64,000 nt of DNA from Nectonema munidae. Its lineage: Eukaryota; Nematomorpha; Nectonematoida; Nectonematidae. Of the stretch, positions 13,001-25,000 are shown piece after piece. A program made the position numbers and the translations under genes. Position 1 is the stretch's first letter; each line of letters opens with the position of its first letter. The notes beneath the pieces are model-generated. The model was given only the letters and a program-made list of their open reading frames with translations, had not been told where the DNA came from and made no database searches. The stretch spans positions 1,205,501-1,269,500 of the forward strand of contig JAUIRK010000875.1 in assembly GCA_030549495.1 (NCBI GenBank). The letters run 5' to 3'.

Positions 13001-16000
13001 TCTAACCAATTTTACTCACAAGGATGGGCCTATTCCAAAATTTTGACCGATTTCAATTCTTGTTTCTTACAAATACTGATTCCAATTCCGATGTCTATTC
13101 TAAGTGTAGTATTAAAAATGCTTATATATAACTAACTTTAAAATAAACTTTAAAAATCATAAGAATTGTATAAATTAGAAAAAGAAGAAAAGTTTATTCA
13201 AAAAAGTTTCTTAACAAAAGTAAAAAATGACTGTAAGCAACATTGGAAATGCTTCCTGAATAAAGATTACTTAATTTATGTAGGAGTACTTAACTTATTA
13301 TTGATTTTATTTTATTAGCTGTGGTATGTAAATTATATTGACTTTTCGCCAGCTCTATATAAGACTTCTACACACTTGTTCATCTATCATTTTGTTTAAA
13401 AGCATTTAAACATGTGCAACATTTTAAGTGTTTTGATTTTGGCACAGAAAAGAAGATAACTTCAAGAGTTAAGCAGAAATTAATTTTTTTAGTTAGACTT
13501 ATCTATTTTTTAATTTAGATTATAAAAAATGGGTTTAAACATGATGTTTTGCAATTGTTTAAACAAAGATGATAATTCCTGTTATATTTGTGCAGGGAAA
13601 CAAACTTTTGAATCACAAAAACGTTCTATTACCAAAAATATTAAGAAATCTTACCTTTTGCATTTTGGTTGTCATGTTGGCGATCAGGATAAAAACCGCG
13701 CACTTAATAAATGTGCTACAAATTTACGACAATGGCTGAACAAATAAGAAAAAAATGCCTTTTTCTCTTCCAATGATGTGAAGAGGGCAAGAAATAACAT
13801 AGATGATTGCTATTTTTGTTTTGTCCAATCATTGAAAAGCGGCATTTCAAAGAAAAAATGTGGAATTAATTCGATATCCAAACATTCCTTCTGCTACACT
13901 TCCAGTATATCATAGTGATGAACTACTTCTTCCTCTAGCTCCTGAAAATATTTTGTCCGAATCAAGTGATGAAAATGATGAACAATTTGATCTAACTTTT
14001 AGGTTCTCGACCTCAAGAGTGAACTTACTAGAAGCAAATGTTAAAGTTTCTTCATTCAGAAATCACCAGAAAATGTTAATAATTTTTTTATAAAAAAAAA
14101 GGTGGGCTGATTGCTTATGATAATATTTTAAGCTTTATTGTTAAAAATAAAAATCGATTACAATGAATTGTGAATAAGGATTGTTCATCGATTCTTCTAA
14201 AACTTAAAGATGTTCTGCTAAACCAGCGGTTCCGAAAGTGGGCGATATCGGGGCGATTTTACGATATCAGGCGGCTATAAAAAATTATGAGCGCTAAGGG
14301 GGCGATAGGAACCAGAAAGGGGGCGTATTTATTTAAACCAATCAACATTATTTATTTAAACCAATCAACATTTTATTTACACATTACACACGACCCACGA
14401 TTGCCAAATGGCAAGAATTCTGTGCCTCGCGTAGCTGTTTTTTGAATAGTGCTTCAGTACCATTTGAGGCAGCGCTGTGAGAGGAGGTGTGTGTTTTTGT
14501 TCCCATCTAAGAATGCGTTATTGGCAGTAAAAATGTTGGCTCATTGGTGGTACAACTTGTTCTATAACTTGAAATATTTATTTCCCCATGTCTTGTACCA
14601 TGGGTGTACCAATACAATTTTCACAAAATATTTGACAAATATTTATTTTTCTCTTACAATTAAAAATATATATAAATCTGTACATATATTATATAAATAT
14701 GTGTGTGTTTGTATTTATATATGTATGCATGTATGTGTTTGTACATACATATATATAATAATACTAATTTGGACATATATATATATATACACCAGTATAT
14801 CTATATATTCCTACAAAACCGTTAAAGTTGAATTAGTGTTGCCAGATTTTGTGTGTGCTATACTTTCTTCTAATTAAATGATTTTTTACAGAAAACTAAA
14901 TCTAAGTTGGATATTTAAGTTTAAATTAAATTAAATTAATAAGTTTAATTCTTATTTCCTCTTTCTGTAGCTTTAAATTATTTGAATCAAACCCAATAAT
15001 CAGGATGGAAGAACAGCAATCTAAAAGGAAATATAGAGGGTACAGTGTGTATTACTTAAAGTACGGATTTATTCCTTCTCCAACTAACATACAACATCCA
15101 ATGTGTCTACTATGTGATAAGGAAGCTATGAAGCCGTTGAGACTTTTAGATCATATAAAAAGAATTCATCCGTGCCAAGTAGAAAAAGATATTTCATATT
15201 ACCAGTCTCTAAGAGACACGTATCGAAATAGAAAAACCGTAAATAACATGTTTGATATGCAGCAGAAAAATGATGATTCTGGATTACATTCTTCATACAA
15301 TATCTCATTGATGATTGCCAGGTCCGGCAAACCTCACACCATGAATCTACATTACCTGGTAACGAAGCCTCACTTCTAGGTTACGTTCATTTTATTAAAG
15401 AAGATAAGGATAATAGGACTTCGATGATAGGTCGTTACAGAGGTTTATGGCATATTTGAAGAAAGAAGTATCCAACGTTTTTACAATACATTGTGTTATT
15501 CACAGACAGCATCTAGCTGCAAAAAATCTAAGTGATAAACTTCACAAATCTCTATCAATTGTTATCACATCAGTAAATAAAATAAAAACTCTCGATTGTT
15601 CAAACAACTCTGCATAAATAATGATGAGCACTTCAAGCGTCTGTTGTTACATACAGAAGTACGATGGTTGGCAACAGGCAACTGTTTGAAACGGTTTTAT
15701 GCGCTCTTTGATACAGTCATCGATTTTTTTAAAGAAATAAAAAATTGTTCTCTTTTTGATGAATTGGAAGCCTGCAAAATTGATATTGCTTACTTAACAG
15801 ACCTATTTACAAAGTTTAATGAGATAAACTTGCAATTACAAGTCAGTGATGTCAACCTTATAAAAGCAAAATCAGTGATTTCTTCATTTAAGGCAAAGTT
15901 GTTAACATTTAAACGTAATATAAGTCGTCGAGAATTCGTAAAATTCCCAAACTTAGCTCAGATGGAGAAAACAATATCTGATGATGATCTTCAAGTTTAT

Positions 16001-19000
16001 TGCGATCACATCGATCAGTTGAACAAAGATATGAATGCAAGATTTCAGGATCTATTAACGATGGAAATTCCAGACTGGGTAATCAATCCATTTTCAGATT
16101 CCTGCATGGATGATTTGGAATCAAATATGGAGAAAAAGCTTATTTCTTTAAAAAATGACTTTGAGCTTAAACCTCTTTTCAACAAGTCTTACACCAGGCA
16201 TTTTGGTTTCAAAAAGAAATTCCAGCAATATATCCAATGCTATGGAATAAAGTTAAGCTTTTTTATAGCATTCCCTACCTAGTTGAACGTAGTTTCAGTG
16301 CTGTAACTCGACTCCTCTCAAAACAACGAAACAGATTACAAATTACTCAGCGAGGAGATCTACACCTACTACTCACTGAAATGAAACCGAACATTTCAAA
16401 GTTAATTATGAAGCATCAAATTCACAAATCACATTAAAATTTTAATTAAATCTTTTAAAAATCATAAAAAAAAGATCGATTTATTTAATGTAATATTTCT
16501 TTGCCAGAAAATGGACGATTTAATTGTCGTCTGTAAAAAGAAAGTCATGAATGTTAAGTCGTAAACTTTTAAAAATAAATAATTTACTGTTTATTTATAT
16601 TTTTCTCATATTTTCTTCTTTGTAAAAGTGATATACACTATATTGGAGAACTCACTGCACTCCTAAACAAATATCAGGTGAATTGAAAATAATTTAGAAA
16701 TTTGGGAAACAAAGGGGGCAGTAGCAAGTGGTGTTCATACTCAGGGGGCGTTGAATGAAAAAAGTTTGAGAACCACTGTGCTAAACAATGTAAAGAAGCC
16801 ATCTTTTCCTAATGTTTATTCTGGACAAATGAAAGACTTTTTATTGGCGCTCAAATTCGTAAACTTTTTTTATGACAAATCTTTTGAATCTAAACTTAAG
16901 TTTAGTTCGTATCTTTTTGTTTTGAACTAAATAAATATGATATTATCTTAAAAAATAAAAATTATTTTAATAATTATAATTTTCAAGTTGAATTTTACAA
17001 CAGAATATAATTTTGATATTAGTTAACACGAGAATACATATACTTACTCTGAAATTTTGTTAAGAAATTGTTAAATCGTATAAAATTGGAAAAGGATTCA
17101 AAAATGAGTAAACTGGATATTTTTCTAAAAGTTCGCCTTTAAAAATTTTATGGACTCGAAAAGAACTGTACTTTTTCAACTCTACTAAAAATGTCACCAA
17201 GCTCTGAATAAGACCAGATGTGCCTGCCAAAGATATATTACGTATATACAGTCATGTAGTCAACATGACTATTTGGAGAGTCCAAATCGTGTACTGAAGT
17301 ATTTGTATAGAGAAGCAAGGATATTTGTAATGCTAAAGTAAAACGTATGCAAGCTTATTTGTAATAGCAAAGTCAAAAAAAGAGAGAAAACTTAAAAAAT
17401 TATTATTTGTTTTTATAAAGAATAAGATATTTTAAAATTTTAGTATTTATTTAAACATTTTCTACTTTTATAAATGAGCTCATCGATTTAAATTTTGATT
17501 AAAATAAAGAATCGCTAATTTTTAGTAGGATTAATAGGCACCTCCTTATTAGAAACAAAAGTCGTAAAAGAATTGAATTTCAATAAATGCCAGGCTTAAA
17601 ATAATGCATACAAAGTACTAGGTAATACAATACACAATCAAAAGCTTGAACGCATGAAAGAAGTTCCTAAAATAACAAGATATATAAAGAAAATTATATA
17701 AAAACAAAGAATCTTGGTTGGAGAATGAAAAGCATATGAAAGAGATATAGGTTGCGTTCTCAAAAAAGTGAGATAAAAGTCATTAATAAAAAAAGTCTCA
17801 CTTTCATATCATCTTTTTTTAATTATATGGAAACCCATTTTATAGAGAGAGCGCAGTTTAAAACAAAAGATTAGGAAGTACAGAAATGCAAAGCTAGCGC
17901 AAAAAGAAGAAATACTCTAAGAAAGACGAACTAAATTCTACGTAAAAAGAATTTTAAACCTTAAAATATATATATATATATAAATTTGTGCTTGTGGTGC
18001 GATATCGGCTGCAGAGATATGGATTGAATGTCAGGTTAAAAAAATCTTACGAGGTACCCTTAAATTTAAATAGATTGGAAATACAGTTTTTTTGTGTATC
18101 AAAACTATTTTTTGAGGAATGCGACACTTTTCGTCAAGGACCGGGCAACCACACCCTCCCTCTCTCCCTTTATGGAATATGAATTTTGACATAAAGTTTT
18201 AATGCTAAAATTTTAATGGGATAATATTTGTATGAAGTCGTCTATCTTTAGAACACTGGTTAAAAGATAGCATGGTATTGCAAGTTACTTTAAAACACGA
18301 ATTGGATAAACTTTTCACTTTGAAACATTAACCATAATGTTTGACTAACAATTATTCAAAATAAAGCTCAGACGCGCTTTTAAGTTTGATGAACACCGGA
18401 ATATTCGTAATTAGATATAATTTTTATTCTCAATATAAGTACAGATTTTTCTATCTGTTAGAAGAATTGTCACTCAAGTATTATGGAAATAGCAAAAAAG
18501 ATGGCAGTCAAGACGACAGCTTAGATTACTAAAGAATGTGTACCATCCATTGTGACATCCTTTGACAATTAGCTTATTTGAACAAAAGGATATAATTCAT
18601 AAAGTATACGTTTACTAAATTAGATTCTAAAGTTAACATCACTTTGCATTACACAGCATACATTTATACGAATTGAACTTAAGTAACCTGTCCAGATGAA
18701 CCAAAACAGTTTTCAACATTTTGAATTCTTCTTGTGTTGGCTTCGGTATTCACTAAAAAATATATTCATACTATTAGATATACGATCATGCTATTTTTAC
18801 ACAAAACTTTGTATTGATTGTATATCGTCAATCCAATAATAATTAAAGACAATAAAAGTTCATTAATTAAATTTAATTGGCCTAAAAAATCACTTTTTCC
18901 AATTATTATTAACGTTATTAATAAGTAGAATAGCGTATTATTCTCTTTCGAAAAGACTCAATCTTTAGACAAAAGCTTTTTACTCACTGGAATTTATCTT

Positions 19001-22000
19001 TCCGCGGTCTGTTGGCTGTTTTAGAGATGGGCAAAAAGTCATGTCATGATTTCCATTTCGTTATTTTGTTTTTCCATGCAGTTTCTCATACCACATACAT
19101 CATCTTCAAATTCGATATTCCTATATAAAATCAAGTGAATCTTTCATTAGAAAGATGTGAAGATCGCGTTTTTCAATTATTTTATTTGTGCAATAGAATG
19201 GAGGAGTCAAAATTTTTATTCGTATTAAAAATGATGTGTCAAATAACTATAAAAATGAAATGTCAAACCTGTCTATAGCGGCCACTCAAGGGAAACAAAA
19301 ACCTGACCGCTATTCACAGGTTAAAAATGATTGTTCTTCTTATTTCGTATTTAAAAGATTATGTGTGGAATTTATTTATTAACTAGGCACGTGTCCCTAA
19401 AAAATCATTAAAAACGAAAAAATGTATTATTATAGTGTAGAAAGAGCATTCTTTTTATAAAAATAAACTGCATAAAAGAGCAAACAAAAGATAAAAATAT
19501 TAAAAGTAAAAGTAATAAAAACCTGAAAAGCATTTTATTTAAAAATTTTAATAGTGATATAAGTTATGTATGATGAAGGCTTAAATTATTTTTTTTCAAA
19601 ATATAGTAATCAGAGATCTTTGACTGTTTAACATTTTGTTTTTGTAACTGTGATTCTTGATCTACTACATCATCATTCAACTCTATGCATTTTTCGAGTA
19701 CTTTAGTGAAGCCTTTGTGTATCGCGAATGCCTGTATTTCAGAAATACTTTTACTGACATCCCCTTTGTACTGGAGTTCACTTCATCATCATCGTCTTCT
19801 TCACTGATTTCATTATTTTCTTGATTGAGTTCAAGTCGGTGCTGAAAATCTTTAACAATTGAAGGGTGATTATGATTAGTTGTCACCAGTGAAGCATCGA
19901 ATCCAACGAATTCATCTAAACTCATTTGCAAATTTTCTCGACAAACATTCTCTATATCATCATTCTCTTCTTCCTTGTCTTCATAAACTCTACTTTCAGC
20001 GTCTTCACAACCAACTCCACATCTTTGGAAACACTTCTAGATTGTGTCTGCCCTTATTTTTCTCCATGCTTCGTGAAGCCAATAAATAGCTTGAAGAAGA
20101 TCAGTGGGTCAAAACAGATCAGAAGTCGTCAACTCCTGTTCTTGTTTCATTCGACTAATTATACCTTACAGCTGCGCTTTCTGAAATTCAATTTGACCGC
20201 GTGTATTATTCCTTGATCCATTGGCTGAGTCATGGAAGAAGTGTTAGGAGGAAGGAAAACAAGTTTTATATTAGAAAACTCTAAACGAGGATGGCACGGA
20301 GCATTGTCCAGCAACATTAGGATTTTTCGGCTTTCGGACTGCATTTTTTTGTTGAGTTTTTTTATAAAAAGTTGAAAAAGATTGCTTGTGATCCAAACCT
20401 TTTTGTTTGCTCGGTAATCAAGATCTTTATGTTGTATTTTTCCAAAGCAACGGGGTTTTAATGATTTGCCAATTAACATTGGACGTTCTTTTTCTCCAAG
20501 AGAATTAGCACACAAAATAAGAGTGATACGCTCCTTCGAACGTTTTCCACCAAAACAGTCTGTTCCTTTGAAGTGTAAGATTGCGTCAGCAGACATTTAA
20601 AAAAAACCCAGTTTCATCCATATTGAGGATGTTGCGAGCATCATAATTGGAACAGATTTCGAGTAGTTTCTGCTTCCAGTCTTCCACAACATTCCTATCA
20701 ATTCCGCCACTTTCTCCATTCATCTTACCAAACACTATGCTATGCCTACGACGAAAGGCTTCTAGCCAACCATTTGATGCTTTAAAATCTTGAAGTTTCA
20801 AATGAACTGCAATCACTTTGGCTTTTTCCTGAAGAAGAGGACCGCTCAAAGGTAGCAACCTAGCGAACTTTCTTTAAACCATTCATAAAGGATTGCGTTT
20901 AATTGACCGTTTGACGTTTTTCGTGCTTTTTGCTTACGATCGTTTGGTCCTTTATTTTGAAATTCATCAATCCACTGCTGCTTATTCTTTATAATGTTCA
21001 AAATCTGAGTTTTACCGCAACGGAGGTTTCAATAGAAAGTCTTTGAACAATCGAACGCGCGCATATCAGAATAATGGAATTTATATAACAAATGAGAAAG
21101 TTTAGACGTTCATGTTATAGAATAGGATGGAAATAATTGACGACAGGCAAATGAATGAATTAAACAGACGTTTATGTGTACGATGTGTAATAAAAAATGA
21201 ACTACAGACACGCATCGAATTATGACGATTTGTTTTCTCAAGTACAAGGCTCCTGTTTCATATCTAAATGATGACACTCGAATGTAGACTGCATAGAAGA
21301 GAAAAGCCCTCAAACAACGAAAATGTCCATCATTATTATGTTACTGACTTAAGTTCCACAAATGAAAGTATGTATGTGTCTATGTGCTTCACACTTTTCT
21401 CCCAGAACCCAATACATAAGAACAATTATATGTCTTTGGTTGGAAGATACATCTGTAACTTGTGAACAAGATAATCTATCCTTCACTTAATATTTCTTTG
21501 CAAAATACTTCGTGGCAGCTTGGCCGTTAACTACATCAAGAAGTGGACGTTGGTCGCGTTTAGCAGGTGGCCGCTATTCACAGGGTGTATTGTGTAGTAA
21601 TTCTGTCCGGGGGATATTTAAATGGCCGTTATAAGAGGTGGCCGTTAAAGCAAGTTTGCCTGTAATATATTTTTTAGTTAGTTTTTGAGCTTTTTCTTTG
21701 TTAAATTATAAAAATTTTACAAACTTTAGATTACTTACAAAAAAAATTGAATATTAAAAAAGTGCACTATTAATAAAAAGACAAAAACTTTACAAAATAA
21801 AGGACTATTTACGTGTTTTAGGATAAGTGCAATCAGAAATCAAAAGTTGACTTTATTGACTTTTAACTGACATTCAATGCATCAACAAAATCTTAGTATG
21901 CTTTTAAAGAAAAAAAGTCTTTCATTTATGTAGCAACAAAACACATTTATTTAAAATATCTACAAACAAAAAATTAGAGATTTCTGTAAGAAACACTCTA

Positions 22001-25000
22001 TATGATTTTACGGTTCTAAGATCTAGATATATTCACTTTTGCAGATTCTTTATTTGAGAAATACAGAAACAAAATTATTCTCACATATACAGTCATTAGG
22101 GTTATTTCATTCCAATTTTTTTAATATTTATTCCCTTTAAGGTCTTCAAATTGTTAAAATTGCTCAAATATTGGTATAAGCAGGATTAGGGAGTCGGAAA
22201 AACATTTCGCGACTCCGACTCCAAGTAATGTTTGAGACTGCAACTCCATTCATGTAAATTTTTTTAACATTAATGACTTCACCTATATTGCAATTTTGAG
22301 TTTAAAATTTTATAATAATGCAACATCAACTTTTCTCTTTCAAATATTATAATCCCCAAAAGGTGTGATTACATGTACCGTATTTCAAGGTCGTTTGTGA
22401 ATGTCAATTTTAGATGGTGATTGAAGGATTTCCGGTATTTTAGACATTTCTACTTTATGTTGCAAGTAAAAAGTTCTCATTTCTTCAACATAATTTATGA
22501 CAGTTTTATTGCATTGTATTTGTAGTTTAGTGTCGTCTTCAAAAAGATTTGCAAATTATTGCCCATAACCTTTTTATCCAAGAGAAAAGAATACAATTCA
22601 TAAACTGAATTCATCCAAAAAAAAATTTCAAAGATATTTGCTTTACATTTTTTTTCCTAAAAACTTTCTATTCAAAAACTGATCTTTCCTCTATTACAAA
22701 CTAATTTTATCATAAAATAAAAAAGTTCATTCTTTAAATTTATTGAATTTTGGCTTGCTTGGACAAAAATGATAAACATTTTTATGTTGTGTTTTGCAAC
22801 ATCAAGCATCCTTTCTTCATAGTTCGATAGAAGCGGCGCAATTATGCCTTCTCAATGAAAACATCCTACGGTATCTTTACGTTACCCATTGAAGAATACG
22901 AAGCATGGAAATGCATTAAAAATTTCTGGCAAAAAAAATATTCTGAAAAACAAATTAATTATCAAAATAAAAAAACGTAGGTTAAAGATTATATAGATTC
23001 TGACTCTCAATACAGAAATTATAGCTACGATTTATGTAAACACTCTTGTTTTCTCATGAAGACTCTCTCCCTTTCAGATTTAAAAAATTTATCTTACAAA
23101 TTTTCAAAGTAAATTCAAAACTATATTTTTTAAATAAAAAAAACAAATTTCTTCCTTAAGAATAAGATTTTATAAAAATAAAGCAGCATTTGATCAAACA
23201 TTTGATGTGAATGACAATTTCAATGACTAAAAAAAACCCAGGTTTGAGCAATAATCAATATAAATTAAAATAAAATATTGATAATTTTTTTGAGCTCTTA
23301 AAATATATTTACTAGAAACAAGCCTATATAAAATAGAATATTTTTATAATATAATATTTATACACAGCCACGCCACTTGAAACCAGGGCACTCCTTCTAA
23401 GTTATGAGGCCTACCATCTGAATAAAAATTAAATTTACAAATTAAAAAATAAAATATGCAAACTATCATCTTCCAATGAAATGCATATTCTAATATAATC
23501 AAAAGCAAAAAATAAAATATCGAAAAAAACATTGATATCATTGGTAGAGATGATCAAATCGTTCAATTTTGTTTAGATGGGCCTTCTACTTGTTACTTAC
23601 AAGAGAGTTTAAACTTTAAAAGATAAAAAAATACCAGTAAAGTGAGGTATAAGAAATGGAAGTATCATGATAAAATGAGAAATGTAAACAAAGAAATATA
23701 AACAGGCGGAGAGACATAGGAGCTCATATGAAAAAAGAGTAGAGCTTTAAGGCAATATTTGTTACTTTCATTTCAAACGCAGAATGTAGGTAAAAATATA
23801 CGCTATTGCCACATTGAACACATACAAATAAAAACTTGTCTACGTTACTTATATATAAATTTTTTAGGATAAAAAAATTATTTTTGAAAAGTGAAATAAT
23901 GATTGAAATAACACAAGAATTAAAGAGCCAAGTAGAAAGTAAAAATCCATATTAACCCATTTACGGCCAATGTTCCAATTTTGGAACATAAGTAATTTCA
24001 TCTTCGTCTGCTTTTTTCAATGACTTTGAATATAAATCGTCTGCTTTTTAGATATCGTCTGCTTTTTTTTTACTTGGCCTTAAATGGGTTAAACAATTCA
24101 TAAACATACCGTTATAATTTTATTGCTAATAAGTCTTATTTAAACCAAAAAATAAAAATATATGGTCTACCTTCTAATAAACAAATTGTTTTTCATCAAT
24201 AGCATCATACATTACAAAAATGATTAGAATCGCAATTTAAGTTTAATGAAGAAAAGAGAAAGATAGGTCTAAGAAAGGTAGGCAATGAGAATGGGAAGGG
24301 TGATTGTGTGAGTCGTAAGAGGGATGAGGTTCATGAATATTTTACGCCTCCATTACAAGAGAATGAAATTTTAAATTTAGCGTTATGTAATATAATTACA
24401 CAAACTAAAATTTTAAGGGATTTTTTTATTTACCAATATTGCCAATTGATTCGAGATCTTTTTTGTACCTTTATTATGGTTTTTTAACCGTAATCTATAT
24501 TTAGTGACACTTATTGTTAAAAAATAGTGTTCCATAGTAAAACTCTTTCTTATTCTTCAGATAACGTACAAAACATAATGGGAAAGAACGCAAATAAAAG
24601 TGTTAACGACTTAAATAGAGGCACTGCTATCTCCTTCAAATTCAATGAATTTTTAGTCGATATCTATTGAATATTTGAAGCTTGTCGATATGAGAAATAG
24701 AATGTTGTGAATAAATTAGGCTCTGCAATATTCAAGTTAAAAGACGCTGCAAAACAAGGTAAAGTCCAATTTTAGTAAAATCCAATACTAAAATTCATAG
24801 AAAATTAACTTTTTCTATTTTGTATTTACATCAAAACATTAATAATGGTAAAGGTACGGCAGTGTGGTTTCATCGAAAAGGCACAATTGGGCAGCTTGTA
24901 TCGAACTATGAGGAAAATAGGCTTAATGCGGGATTGAACCGAATATCTTGAGTTATCGAAAGTCAGTATCAAATCAACCTTACTTACGTCCCCTAATAAG

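Larger units (their letters stand above)
21663..24845. other. Phafin intron 1, repeat-rich
   Basis: It holds a GAGTCGGA / GACTCCGACTCC repeat at 22180-22240, a SINE fragment (22812-22886) and a piggyBac MITE (23956-24088). The rest is AT-rich with nothing recognisable. Confidence 0.5.

Noticed and set aside
14449-14877. 142-residue plus-strand reading frame
   Set aside because: Mostly a TA/TATG-type low-complexity stretch in the 5' part of the hAT element; no domain.
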